Of a stretch of DNA of 64,000 bases, positions 7,622 through 16,515 are shown piece by piece. Origin of the DNA: Photobacterium obscurum. GTDB lineage: Bacteria; Pseudomonadota; Gammaproteobacteria; Enterobacterales; Vibrionaceae. The position numbers and the translations under genes were made by a program. The notes under the pieces were generated by a model. The model did not search any database, was not told where the DNA came from, and was given only the letters and a program-made list of their open reading frames with translations. Positions within the stretch are counted from its first letter, which is position 1. Each line of letters opens with the position of its first letter. The DNA lies in NCBI RefSeq assembly GCF_026191635.1, contig NZ_JAKRRW010000003.1, positions 62,001-126,000 on the forward strand, in the 5' to 3' direction.

Positions 7622-9235
7622 ATGACGTCTCGTTCTCCACTTCTGCAAGTTCGCAACCTTTCTGTATCGTTTCGGATGGAAGATGAAACCGTCTTGGCGG
7701 TAAAAGATATTTCCTTTCAGCTTGAGAAGGGGCAGACACTGGCGCTGGTCGGTGAATCCGGATCGGGAAAGTCGGTCTCCTCCAGCAGTATCATGGGGTT
7801 GCTGCCGGCCAATGCTGCAATTGATCCCGAAAGCTCTATTTGCTTCCAGCAAGAGGAATTATTAGCGATGTCAGAAAAGTCGCTGCGGCGCGTTCGTGGT
7901 GATCGCATTGCGATGATTTTTCAAGAGCCGATGACTTCTTTAAATCCATACATGCCGGTAGGGGAGCAAGTCGCCGAAGCGATTATTTGCCACCGCAACG
8001 TATCGCGCAAGCAAGCCTTTGTCGAAACGCTAGCACTGTTTAACAAGGTGCAGCTTCCCGATCCGGTTAAGCGTTTGAGACATTATCCTCATGAGTTTTC
8101 CGGCGGTCAGCTGCAACGCATTATGATCGCCATGGCACTGGCTAATAAGCCTGATATTCTCATTGCCGATGAGCCGACTACGGCGCTGGATGTTACGGTA
8201 CAGGCAGAAGTCCTGAAACTGTTGAAGAATATCCAAGCAGAGATGGGGATGGCTATTTTGTTCATCACCCATGATCTGGGGGTTGTAAAGCATTTTGCCG
8301 ACGATGTCGTAGTGATGTGCAAAGGCGAAGTGGTTGAGGCCGGGAGCGTTAGCCAGATTTTCACCCAACCGCGTCACAGCTATACCAAAATGTTATTGGA
8401 TGCGGAGCCCAAAGTACATGTAGCTTCCGAGGTGAGCCCGTCACCCAATGTGCTGGAAGCCGAGAACATCAAAGTGAAGTATGTGTTGAAAACCAACTGG
8501 CTAGGTATGGAAACCGAGTATCTTGAGGCGGTAAAAGGGATCAGCCTTGCTGTACGCCCGGGGCAGACCGTCGGGATTGTCGGTGAGTCCGGCTCCGGAA
8601 AATCAACCCTTGGCCGAGCCTTGATGCAGTTGATCCCGTCGACTGGCAATATTCTGTTTGAAGGCCAGAGTATCCGTTCAATGACGGCTGGCGAGCGCTA
8701 TCAACTGAAGCGTAATATGCAGATGGTATTTCAGGATCCTTATGGTTCACTGTCACCAAGGATGACTATCGGCGAGATTATCACTGAACCGCTGACCGTT
8801 TTTTCTGAACTGACCAAACAGGAGCGGATGCAGCGAGCCCGGCAAGCTTTGGAAGAAGTCCGCCTGGAGCCAAATTGTATTAACCGTTATCCCCATGAAT
8901 TTTCGGGGGGACAACGACAACGGATTGCCATTGCCCGGGCATTGATCATGGAGCCGCAGTTTATCTTGTTGGATGAGCCAACCTCTGCGCTCGATCGTTC
9001 GGTGCAGTTAACCGTGTTGGAGTTACTCAAAGATATCCAGCAGCGTCATAATATCGGCTATTTATTTATCAGTCATGACTTGTCGGTGATACGGGCTATA
9101 TCGGATGAAGTCATCGTGATGCAGCGTGGAGAGGTCGTTGAGAGGGGGACGGCGCAGCAAGTGTTTGAAGCTCCGAAGCAGGCGTACACCCAGCGTTTGA
9201 TAAATGCCTGTATGCTGCTTGAAGATGCCGCCTGA
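7622..9235 (+). CDS. ABC transporter protein with two fused ATPase domains (YejF/DppD-DppF type)
   Basis: The 537-aa protein carries two complete nucleotide-binding domains of the oligopeptide-importer class. Domain 1: Walker A GESGSGKS 44-51, signature FSGGQ 159-163, Walker B ILIADEP 179-185, switch H217. Domain 2: Walker A GESGSGKS 321-328, signature FSGGQ 427-431, Walker B FILLDEP 447-453, H485. This fusion is typical of YejF, which powers import of peptides and related compounds with the membrane proteins YejB/YejE and binding protein YejA. None of those partners is next to it. I start at ATG 7622 because upstream in-frame codons (GTG 7571 on) overlap the Fur box. Iron-controlled expression suggests a ferric-siderophore or other metal-linked substrate, but this is inference. 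Confidence 0.88.
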   Translation: MTSRSPLLQVRNLSVSFRMEDETVLAVKDISFQLEKGQTLALVGESGSGKSVSSSSIMGLLPANAAIDPESSICFQQEELLAMSEKSLRRVRGDRIAMIFQEPMTSLNPYMPVGEQVAEAIICHRNVSRKQAFVETLALFNKVQLPDPVKRLRHYPHEFSGGQLQRIMIAMALANKPDILIADEPTTALDVTVQAEVLKLLKNIQAEMGMAILFITHDLGVVKHFADDVVVMCKGEVVEAGSVSQIFTQPRHSYTKMLLDAEPKVHVASEVSPSPNVLEAENIKVKYVLKTNWLGMETEYLEAVKGISLAVRPGQTVGIVGESGSGKSTLGRALMQLIPSTGNILFEGQSIRSMTAGERYQLKRNMQMVFQDPYGSLSPRMTIGEIITEPLTVFSELTKQERMQRARQALEEVRLEPNCINRYPHEFSGGQRQRIAIARALIMEPQFILLDEPTSALDRSVQLTVLELLKDIQQRHNIGYLFISHDLSVIRAISDEVIVMQRGEVVERGTAQQVFEAPKQAYTQRLINACMLLEDAA

Positions 9236-9262
9236 TCGGTACACGATTGCCTGTAACCAGAA

Positions 9263-9292
9263 AAAACGCCACATAATGTGGCGTTTTATCTA
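9263..9292. terminator. Bidirectional terminator between the ABC gene and xseA
   Basis: AAAACGCCACAT / ATGTGGCGTTTT around one base, 28 bases after the ABC stop codon and 13 bases past the end of the convergent xseA gene. The symmetrical A and T ends suit termination from both sides. Confidence 0.88.
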
Positions 9293-9304
9293 TTCAAAAG
9301 GGGA

Positions 9305-10648
9305 CTATTCGCTGACGACAGAGCGAACTTCACCATCTGCGAGCTTGGTATGCAAGGTATCGCCAGTTTTTACTTGTTTGGCACTGCGGATCACTTTGCC
9401 TTTATCGTTGCGGGTAATGGAATAGCCGCGTCCAAGGGTTGCCAGCGGGCTGACCGTTTCCAGCTTTTCCGCGGCCATGGCCAGTTTGTGGCTGGCGTTA
9501 AGCAGACGGCGATCCATGGCATCCAGCAATCGGTGCTGCGCTTTTTCCAGTCGGTTGTTCTGCAGTTTGAGTGTCTGGGCCGGGGAATGCAGGGCCAGCT
9601 TATAATCGGCACGGTTGATGTGCTGCTGGTGGTTGCTGAGCAACTGGTGCATAGCCCGTTCCATTTTGTTGGACAACTCATCAAGATGCTGTTGCTGCTG
9701 GTTCAGTCGCACCTGCGGGTGCTGGCGGTCCAGTCGATGCTGTAGGTTCACCACTTTCGCCTGACGACCAGCCAGATAGTGGCGCATAACATGGCGAAGT
9801 TGTTGGGTTTTCTGGCTGATCTTCTGAGTCTGGTGGGTCATATCGCGGCTGATCAGCTCTGCGGCTGCCGACGGAGTTGGTGCCCTGACATCGGCAACGA
9901 AATCGGCAATCGTAACATCCACCTCATGGCCGACGGCACTGACGACCGGGATCTGGCTGGCCACAATGGTGCGGGCAACAATTTCTTCGTTGAATGCCCA
10001 CAGATCTTCCAGCGAACCGCCACCACGGCCAACGATCAGGACATCACATTCCTGGCGGGCATTGGCTCGGCCGATGGCCTGGGCAATGGATATTGCCGCG
10101 CCTTCACCTTGTACCATGGTCGGGTAAATCACGACGGGCAGGCTGGGATCGCGCCGTTGCAGAACATTTAAGATATCGTGCAAAGCTGCGCCGGTTTTCG
10201 AGGTGACGATACCGACCCGCTTCGGCTGTTCCGGCAGCGGCTTTTTCAGCGACTGGGCAAATAAGCCTTCGGCTGCCAGTGACATTTTCAGTTGCTCGAA
10301 TTGTTGTTGCAGGCGGCCGTCACCTTCGGGCTGCATGTTCTCGATAATCAGCTGGTAATCACCACGCGGTTCGTACAATGACAACCTTGCCTTCACCAAA
10401 ACCTGGGTGCCGTTTGCCGGCTTGAAAGTGACCCGGCGGTTACTGCCCCGGAACATGGCGCACTTCACCTGGGCGCGGGAGTCCTTGAGGGTAAAGTACC
10501 AATGGCCGGAAACCGGCATGGAGAGGTTCGACAGTTCACCGACGAGCCAAACGACGCCCATTTCATTTTCAAGAATGAGGCGAACCTGTGCGTTAAGGCT
10601 GGAGACGGTATAGATACGATCGTTGGATTGGGTCTGTTGAGCGAACAT
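9305..10648 (-). CDS. xseA: Exodeoxyribonuclease VII large subunit
   Basis: XseA with several XseB subunits forms exonuclease VII, which degrades single-stranded DNA to short oligonucleotides. The N-terminal OB fold is clear ([20 protein letters not shown], about residues 32-51), followed by the conserved catalytic core ([59 protein letters not shown]) and a long helical C-terminal part rich in Q, R and H. The final ATLGRGYSI...VKTGDTL segment is also typical. I start at ATG 10648, which gives 447 aa and an N-terminus close to that of E. coli. A GTG at 10666 is in frame but has only an overlapping AACAGG site. The partner gene xseB is at 48113-48355. Divergent from guaB. Confidence 0.95.
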   Translation of the reverse strand: MFAQQTQSNDRIYTVSSLNAQVRLILENEMGVVWLVGELSNLSMPVSGHWYFTLKDSRAQVKCAMFRGSNRRVTFKPANGTQVLVKARLSLYEPRGDYQLIIENMQPEGDGRLQQQFEQLKMSLAAEGLFAQSLKKPLPEQPKRVGIVTSKTGAALHDILNVLQRRDPSLPVVIYPTMVQGEGAAISIAQAIGRANARQECDVLIVGRGGGSLEDLWAFNEEIVARTIVASQIPVVSAVGHEVDVTIADFVADVRAPTPSAAAELISRDMTHQTQKISQKTQQLRHVMRHYLAGRQAKVVNLQHRLDRQHPQVRLNQQQQHLDELSNKMERAMHQLLSNHQQHINRADYKLALHSPAQTLKLQNNRLEKAQHRLLDAMDRRLLNASHKLAMAAEKLETVSPLATLGRGYSITRNDKGKVIRSAKQVKTGDTLHTKLADGEVRSVVSE

Positions 10649-10830
10649 TGTCACGAGGCGAGACACCTGTTATCGAGAGGTTAAGTAGTGTGCGAGAAAG
10701 TGTTGAAAAACGAGAAGGCAGATCGTTGGACAGATCTTGGCCGTATTTTTATGACCGCAGCACCGGAAACTTAACCGAAATATATTACGCATCAAGCAAA
10801 AAGTGTCAATAAAAAAAATTAATTTTTTTG

Positions 10831-10859
10831 TGGCCAAACGATTGCTCCCTCCGTATAAT
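10831..10859 (+). promoter_or_regulatory. guaB promoter with PurR-type operator
   Basis: GGCCAAACGATTGCTC at 10832-10847 matches the core of the PurR operator ACGCAAACGTTTGCGT at CAAACG and TTGC. A TATAAT -10 box follows at 10854-10859, and the operator covers the -35 and spacer, the layout expected for repression. The -35 itself (about 10831-10836) is poor. Confidence 0.65.
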
Positions 10860-10913
10860 TCGTTCGCAATATTTTATCCTCCTTTAAACCACAACTTGGT
10901 GTGAGATATTGCA

Positions 10914-12377
10914 ATGTTACGAATCGCTAAAGAAGCTCTGACTTTTGACGACGTTCTACTCGTCCCTGCCCATTCAACTGTTTTACCTAACACTGCCGAT
11001 CTGCGCACCCAGCTAACGAAGAAAATCACGCTAAATATCCCAATGGTTTCTGCTGCAATGGACACAGTCACCGAAGGTCGTTTCGCAATTGCGTTAGCTC
11101 AGGAAGGTGGCATCGGCTTCATCCACAAGAACATGTCTATCGAACAGCAGGCGAACCAAGTTCGCATGGTGAAAAAGTTCGAGGCTGGTGTGGTATCTGA
11201 GCCTGTGACAGTGAAACCAACTGCAACAATTGCAGATGTGAAAGAGCTGACAATCAAAAATGGTTTTGCTGGTTACCCAGTAGTGACAGACAACAACGAA
11301 CTAGTGGGTATTATCACTGGCCGTGATGTGCGTTTTGTGACTGACCTTTCGATGCTGGTTGAAGAAGTGATGACGCCAAAAGGTAAATTGGCGGCAGCAA
11401 AAGAAGGCGCTTCCCGTGAAGAAGTGGAAGCCATCATGCAGCAGCACCGTGTTGAGAAAGTGCTACTGATCAATGATGAGTTCCAGCTAAAAGGTATGAT
11501 CACCGCAAAAGACTTCCAAAAAGCAGAGCGTAAACCAAACGCATGTAAAGATGAGCTAGGTCGTCTGCGTGTCGGTGCCGCTGTTGGTGCTGGCGCTGGT
11601 AACGAAGAGCGTGTCAAAGCGTTGGTTGAAGCAGGCGTTGATGTACTGCTTATCGATTCTTCGCACGGTCACTCTGAAGGTGTGCTACAGCGTATCCGCG
11701 AGACCCGCGAAGCCTTCCCGGATCTGCAAATCATCGGTGGTAACGTGGCGACAGGTGCCGGTGCACGCGCACTGATTGAAGCCGGTGTAGATGCCGTTAA
11801 AGTGGGTATCGGCCCAGGCTCTATTTGTACAACCCGTATTGTTACCGGTGTGGGTGTGCCACAAATTACGGCTATCTCTGACGCGGCAGACGCGGCGGCA
11901 GAATTTGGTATTCCTGTTATTGCTGATGGCGGTATCCGTTTCTCTGGTGATATGTGTAAGGCTATCGTTGCCGGTGCATCTTGCGTGATGGTTGGCTCGA
12001 TGTTTGCCGGTACCGAAGAAGCACCGGGTGAAGTTGAGCTGTATCAGGGCCGCGCATACAAATCATACCGTGGTATGGGCTCGCTGGGTGCGATGTCCCA
12101 AGGCTCTTCAGACCGTTACTTCCAGTCTGATAATGCAGCTGACAAGCTGGTGCCTGAAGGTATCGAAGGCCGTGTTGCCTACAAAGGTCACATCAAAGAA
12201 ATCGTTCACCAGCAAATGGGCGGACTACGTTCAAGCATGGGCCTAACCGGCTCTGCCACCATTGAAGCATTACGTACGAAGGCTGAGTTTGTACGTATCT
12301 CAGGTGCGGGTATGAAAGAGTCACACGTTCATGATGTGACGATTACCAAAGAAGCACCAAACTACCGTATGGGTTAA
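10914..12377 (+). CDS. guaB: Inosine-5'-monophosphate dehydrogenase
   Basis: GuaB oxidises IMP to XMP with NAD+, the first committed step of GMP synthesis in the cytosol. The 487-aa protein has the (beta/alpha)8 barrel interrupted by a CBS pair at about residues 94-205 ([37 protein letters not shown]). The catalytic loop GSICTTR places the active-site cysteine at C305, the same number as in E. coli. The flap RGMGSLGAM and a C-terminal potassium-site region complete it. It is one codon shorter than the E. coli enzyme. guaA follows 113 bases later; a PurR-type box precedes each gene, so they can be transcribed together or separately. Confidence 0.98.
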   Translation: MLRIAKEALTFDDVLLVPAHSTVLPNTADLRTQLTKKITLNIPMVSAAMDTVTEGRFAIALAQEGGIGFIHKNMSIEQQANQVRMVKKFEAGVVSEPVTVKPTATIADVKELTIKNGFAGYPVVTDNNELVGIITGRDVRFVTDLSMLVEEVMTPKGKLAAAKEGASREEVEAIMQQHRVEKVLLINDEFQLKGMITAKDFQKAERKPNACKDELGRLRVGAAVGAGAGNEERVKALVEAGVDVLLIDSSHGHSEGVLQRIRETREAFPDLQIIGGNVATGAGARALIEAGVDAVKVGIGPGSICTTRIVTGVGVPQITAISDAADAAAEFGIPVIADGGIRFSGDMCKAIVAGASCVMVGSMFAGTEEAPGEVELYQGRAYKSYRGMGSLGAMSQGSSDRYFQSDNAADKLVPEGIEGRVAYKGHIKEIVHQQMGGLRSSMGLTGSATIEALRTKAEFVRISGAGMKESHVHDVTITKEAPNYRMG

Positions 12378-12402
12378 TTTTCGCCAGGCACACTGATGTC
12401 GG

Positions 12403-12440
12403 ACGAAAACGTTTGCCTAAACGGAAAACTTATATAAAAT
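12403..12440 (+). promoter_or_regulatory. guaA promoter with PurR-type operator
   Basis: ACGAAAACGTTTGCCT at 12403-12418 differs from the PurR consensus at two positions. Its right half supplies a -35-like TTGCCT (12413-12418), 16 bases before a TAAAAT -10 (12435-12440). This suggests guaA has its own PurR-controlled promoter in addition to read-through from guaB. Confidence 0.65.
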
Positions 12441-12441
12441 C

Positions 12442-12478
12442 GGGGGCGTTTTAAGGCCCCCCAATTTCACTTTTTTGA
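12442..12478 (+). terminator. GC-rich hairpin between guaB and guaA
   Basis: GGGGGC (12442-12447) and GCCCCC (12456-12461) form a stem with an 8-base loop. AATTTCAC then TTTTTT follows, so the T run is displaced by eight bases. It may be a partial terminator for guaB. It lies at the predicted start of the guaA transcript. Confidence 0.45.
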
Positions 12479-12490
12479 GACAGCTCGATA

Positions 12491-14074
12491 ATGACCACGA
12501 CCACAAATATTCATGACCAACGCATCCTGATCCTGGATTTCGGTTCTCAGTATACTCAGTTAATCGCACGTCGAATCCGTGAAATCGGTGTGTATTGTGA
12601 GCTATGGAGCTGGGATGTTGATGAAGCCGACATTCGTGACTTCAACCCTAACGGTATCATTCTTTCTGGTGGTCCGGAGAGTGTTACTGAAGAAGGCTCG
12701 CCGCGTGCCCCACAATACGTATTTGAAGCGGGTGTACCAGTGTTTGGTGTCTGTTACGGCATGCAAACCATGGCTGAGCAATTGGGCGGTAAAGTTGCAG
12801 GTTCAACCCTTCGTGAATTTGGCTACGCTCAGGTAAAAGTGGTTGAGCCAACAGATTTCTTTAAAAATATTGAAGACGAGATCTCCGAAGACGGTAAGGC
12901 ACTGCTTGATGTCTGGATGAGCCACGGTGACAAAGTGGTCGAGATCCCGTCTGACTTTGTCAAAGTTGCTGAAACGGATACGTGTCCGTATGCGGCTATG
13001 GCTAATGAAGAGAAGCACTTTTACGGTGTTCAGTTCCACCCGGAAGTTACGCACACTCGTCAGGGCATGCGTATTATCGAAAACTTCGTATTGAACATCT
13101 GTGGCTGTGAGAAGCTATGGACATCAGCCAACATTATTGATGACGCGGTTGCTCGTATTAAAGAGCAGGTCGGTGACGATGAAGTGATCCTTGGCTTGTC
13201 TGGTGGTGTTGATTCATCGGTAGTGGCAATGCTTATTCACCGTGCGATCGGTGACAAGCTGACCTGTGTATTTGTTGACAACGGCCTGCTTCGTCTAAAC
13301 GAAGGCGAGCAGGTAATGGAAATGTTCGGTGACCACTTTGGTCTGAATATTGTTCACGTGAAAGCGGAAGACCGTTTTCTTGAGGCTCTGGCCGGTGAAG
13401 CGGAGCCAGAAGCCAAGCGTAAGATCATTGGTCACGTATTTGTCGATGTCTTTGATGAAGAGTCGAAGAAGCTAGAAAATGCGAAGTGGCTGGCACAGGG
13501 AACTATCTACCCGGATGTGATCGAGTCAGCGGCATCTAAAACGGGTAAAGCACACGTTATCAAGTCTCACCACAATGTGGGTGGTCTGCCAGACGATATG
13601 GCTATGGGCTTGGTTGAACCGCTAAAAGAGCTGTTCAAAGATGAAGTTCGCAAGATCGGTTTGGAACTTGGTCTGCCTTACAACATGCTTTACCGCCACC
13701 CGTTCCCAGGGCCAGGTCTGGGCGTACGTGTACTGGGTGAAGTGAAGAAAGAGTACTGTGATCTGCTGCGCCGTGCCGACGCTATCTTCATCGAAGAGCT
13801 GCACAATGCGGATCTGTACCATAAAGTCTCCCAGGCATTCACCGTATTCCTACCGGTACGCTCGGTTGGCGTTATGGGTGATGGCCGTAAATATGATTGG
13901 GTGGTATCTCTACGTGCCGTTGAAACAATCGACTTTATGACCGCGCATTGGGCACACCTGCCGTATGATTTCCTTGGCAAGGTATCTAACCGTATTATCA
14001 ATGAAGTCGATGGTATCTCACGTGTGGTTTACGATGTATCGGGCAAGCCACCAGCAACCATTGAGTGGGAATAA
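12491..14074 (+). CDS. guaA: GMP synthase (glutamine-hydrolysing)
   Basis: GuaA aminates XMP to GMP using glutamine and ATP, the step after GuaB. The 527-aa protein is the usual fusion of a class I glutamine amidotransferase (nucleophile C88 in GVCYGMQ, then QFHPEVTHT), an ATP pyrophosphatase with the P-loop SGGVDSS at 237-243, and the C-terminal dimerisation domain ending in PPATIEWE, the invariant GuaA terminus. The ATG at 12491 lies after GAGACAGCTCG. A clear terminator with a UUCG loop follows, so guaA ends the unit. Confidence 0.98.
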   Translation: MTTTTNIHDQRILILDFGSQYTQLIARRIREIGVYCELWSWDVDEADIRDFNPNGIILSGGPESVTEEGSPRAPQYVFEAGVPVFGVCYGMQTMAEQLGGKVAGSTLREFGYAQVKVVEPTDFFKNIEDEISEDGKALLDVWMSHGDKVVEIPSDFVKVAETDTCPYAAMANEEKHFYGVQFHPEVTHTRQGMRIIENFVLNICGCEKLWTSANIIDDAVARIKEQVGDDEVILGLSGGVDSSVVAMLIHRAIGDKLTCVFVDNGLLRLNEGEQVMEMFGDHFGLNIVHVKAEDRFLEALAGEAEPEAKRKIIGHVFVDVFDEESKKLENAKWLAQGTIYPDVIESAASKTGKAHVIKSHHNVGGLPDDMAMGLVEPLKELFKDEVRKIGLELGLPYNMLYRHPFPGPGLGVRVLGEVKKEYCDLLRRADAIFIEELHNADLYHKVSQAFTVFLPVRSVGVMGDGRKYDWVVSLRAVETIDFMTAHWAHLPYDFLGKVSNRIINEVDGISRVVYDVSGKPPATIEWE

Positions 14075-14138
14075 ATTTTCTCTGCTCGTTCAGGGATGAA
14101 AAAGTCTTGAGCTTGTAATGGCCAAGACGGAGATTGTT

Positions 14139-14164
14139 AAAAAGCACCTTCGGGTGCTTTTTTG
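14139..14164 (+). terminator. Terminator after guaA with TTCG tetraloop
   Basis: AAAAAGCACC - TTCG - GGTGCTTTTT followed by TTG, 65 bases after the guaA stop. A textbook rho-independent structure. Confidence 0.93.
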
Positions 14165-14165
14165 T

Positions 14166-14495
14166 TTTCTGCTAAGCCGTGGCTCTTACCCTTCAGCGGA
14201 CTTGTGGCTTGAGGTTATGAATGTTGTGCCTGGTATTTTCTGGGCTTATGCCAATATCATCGCATGAGAACATATTGTTATGCAGTTGTTGGTATGATGT
14301 TTTGTATTAATATTTATTTACAATATAACCTTATGGTTTTTGGTTATTAGCTAGACCAACCTGCGTTTTGTGTTGGGCTTTTTATTACAATCTTCTGCAT
14401 GATTTCTCTGTACAGAAATCTCTGGATTGACTGGCGATAAAACTATTAATGCACCGCCGCAAATTTACAACATCATCAATGACCATGGAGTTCCC
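14166..14495. other. Intergenic stretch before the first abgT-type gene
   Basis: About 330 AT-rich bases with no recognisable gene or operator. The part at 14300-14345 (ATTAATATTTATTTACAATATAACC) is AT-rich enough to hold a promoter. The only clear signal is GGAG at 14487-14490, the ribosome site of the gene starting at 14496. Confidence 0.5.
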
Positions 14496-16055
14496 ATGAG
14501 TAATCAAGCAGTAACAAAAGCCCCTGACGCCCCATCGAGCGCGATGGATAAATTCTTAAACTTTATCGAACGAGCAGGTAACAAGATCCCCGATCCCGCT
14601 TTGCTTTTCTTCTGGGGATTGGTCATCGTTTGGGCCTTGTCAGCACTACTTTCTCAGTTCGAGTTCGGACTGATCCACCCTGTTACCGGACAAGCCATCG
14701 AAATCAACAACCTTCTGACCGGTCAGTCACTGGCTGGTTTCCTTGCTGGTATGGTGAAAACATTCACCGGTTTCGCACCTTTGGGGATCGTATTGGTTGC
14801 GATGCTAGGTGTTGGTGTTGCTGAAGCATCCGGCTTCATCAATACCGGTCTGAAGAAGATGCTGAACTTCACGCCTGCCAAGCTACTGACACCGATGCTG
14901 ATCCTGGTTGCTATCGTGTCCCACACTGCTGCCGATGCAGGCTACGTGCTGGTTATTCCTCTTGGCGGTATCATTTTCCACGCGGCGGGCCGTCATCCGC
15001 TAGCGGGTATCGCAGCAGCATTCGCCGGTGTTTCTGGTGGCTTCTCGGCTAACTTTATTCCTTCTGGTATTGACCCGTTATTGGCTGGTTTTACTCAGTC
15101 GGCGGCACAGATTCTGGACCCGGAATATATTGTCAATCCACTGTCTAACCTACTGTTTACTGGCCTGTCTTCCATCGTTGTTGTCGGTATTGGTTGGTAT
15201 GTGACAGAAAAGATCATCGAACCTCGCCTGAGCAATACGCCGATTGATGACGATGCGGAAGAAGCACCGGATCTGGGCTCGTTCACCGAAATTGAGTCAA
15301 AAGCTTTCAACCGCGCAGGCTGGGCGATGGTTCTTGGTATCGTGGCACTGGTTGCGGCAGTATTCCCTGAAACGTCGCCACTTCGTTCGCCGGAAGGCCA
15401 AATCACTGCCTTCACAGCACCATTGATGCAGTCTATCGTACCGTTGATCTTCATCTTGTTTATTATTCCAGGTGTGGTTTACGGCCGTGTATCGGGCACC
15501 TTCAAGTCTAGTGACGATATTATCAAGGCAATGTCGGCGACCATGGGAACCATGGGCGGCTACATCGTAATGGCATTTTTCTGTGCGCAGTTCCTGGCGG
15601 CATTCAGCCAGTCAAATCTGGGTACGCTACTGGCGCTATCAGGGGCTGATCTACTGAAAGCCATGAACCTGCCGGGGCAAATTACCATTGTCGGGATGAT
15701 CCTGCTGACTGCATTCGTTAACCTGCTTGTTGGTTCGGCGTCTGCGAAATGGGCATTGATTGGCCCAATTCTGGTGCCAATGCTCATGGCGGTAGGTATT
15801 TCTCCTGAGCTGACTCAGGCGGCATACCGTGTCGGTGACTCTGTGTCTAACATCATCTCACCACTGATGGTGTTCTTCCCACTGGTAGTAGTTTACACCC
15901 AGCGTTATATGAAGAGCTCTGGTATTGGTACCCTGGCGTCACTGATGATGCCGTACTCAATTGCGATGCTGATTGGCTGGACTATCTTCCTACTGGCTTA
16001 TTGGGCTGTTGGTATCCCTCTGGGTATCCAGGCTCCGTACACTTATAGCATGTAA
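14496..16055 (+). CDS. AbgT-family inner membrane transporter (copy 1)
   Basis: A 519-aa polytopic membrane protein of the AbgT family, whose members import p-aminobenzoyl-glutamate or export sulfonamide-like antimetabolites (AbgT, MtrF, YdaH). Family landmarks are present: N-terminal FIERAGNKIPDPALLF, the re-entrant-loop motif SHTAADAGYVLVIPLGG (positions about 159-175), AGVSGGFSANFIPSGIDPLLAG, and the C-terminal SASAKWALIGPILVPM with AYRVGDSVSNIISP. About ten hydrophobic segments alternate with short loops. Start ATG 14496 has GGAG six bases upstream; the open frame extends back to 14427 without a ribosome site. The paralogue follows 0.4 kb later, after a terminator. The real substrate and transport direction cannot be read from sequence. 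Confidence 0.9.
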   Translation: MSNQAVTKAPDAPSSAMDKFLNFIERAGNKIPDPALLFFWGLVIVWALSALLSQFEFGLIHPVTGQAIEINNLLTGQSLAGFLAGMVKTFTGFAPLGIVLVAMLGVGVAEASGFINTGLKKMLNFTPAKLLTPMLILVAIVSHTAADAGYVLVIPLGGIIFHAAGRHPLAGIAAAFAGVSGGFSANFIPSGIDPLLAGFTQSAAQILDPEYIVNPLSNLLFTGLSSIVVVGIGWYVTEKIIEPRLSNTPIDDDAEEAPDLGSFTEIESKAFNRAGWAMVLGIVALVAAVFPETSPLRSPEGQITAFTAPLMQSIVPLIFILFIIPGVVYGRVSGTFKSSDDIIKAMSATMGTMGGYIVMAFFCAQFLAAFSQSNLGTLLALSGADLLKAMNLPGQITIVGMILLTAFVNLLVGSASAKWALIGPILVPMLMAVGISPELTQAAYRVGDSVSNIISPLMVFFPLVVVYTQRYMKSSGIGTLASLMMPYSIAMLIGWTIFLLAYWAVGIPLGIQAPYTYSM

Positions 16056-16084
16056 TTGTTACTGAATTAGCTTCAGCGAATAAC

Positions 16085-16113
16085 AAAGGCCCCGCATTGC
16101 GGGGCCTTTTTGT
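16085..16113 (+). terminator. Terminator after abgT-type copy 1
   Basis: AAAGGCCCCGC / GCGGGGCCTTT with a 3-base loop (stems 16085-16095 and 16099-16109), followed by TTTTG. Confidence 0.93.
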
Positions 16114-16473
16114 TAGCAGCAAAACTGGCAAAAGAGCGAGTCACGGGAAACGAGCAACGCCGGGATGAGCCATAAACTGGCTGAGCTATTTGTCAGGCCA
16201 ATACTAAATGTCGCACCCGTATAAAATATTAATAAATTGAATTAATTTGAAATTTTATTTTGAAAAAGTTTATTTTGTACTAGTTGTCTAGTGTGGTTGT
16301 TAGTTTCACACTCTTGATGCAGTGATTACATTAAATGCTAAATTTTACTTGTTATTTGGTTGTTATATCTGTTTTGTGTTGTTTTTGGTGGTTTTACTGG
16401 CTGGTAGCGATTTGTTACTTTCGTTGGCTAACACAACATAAAAACTCAACCGATGTAGTAAGGAAGTACGAGT
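16114..16473. other. AT-rich intergenic stretch before abgT-type copy 2
   Basis: About 360 bases, very AT-rich from 16215 to 16440, with a promoter-like GTATAAAATATTAA near 16219 but no operator I recognise. AAGGAAG at 16460-16466 is a strong ribosome site placed seven bases before ATG 16474. Confidence 0.5.
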
Positions 16474-16515
16474 ATGAGTGAAACCATTGCCCCCCTCCCG
16501 CACAAAAGGGCTTGA
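16474..16515 (+). other. Frameshifted 5' end of abgT-type copy 2 (C6 tract)
   Basis: ATG 16474 follows a strong ribosome site and encodes MSETIAPLPHKRA, then hits TGA at 16513-16515. If the C6 run at 16490-16495 had one more C, the frame would read MSETIAPPPAQKGLIAFIER and join the long downstream frame, matching the layout of copy 1. The data therefore show a 1-nt deletion in a homopolymer: a sequencing error, a real mutation, or a phase-variable tract. Confidence 0.8.

Noticed and set aside
9278..9745. A 155-aa plus-strand open frame inside xseA
   Set aside because: Overlaps the conserved C-terminal part of xseA in the opposite direction and starts within the terminator.
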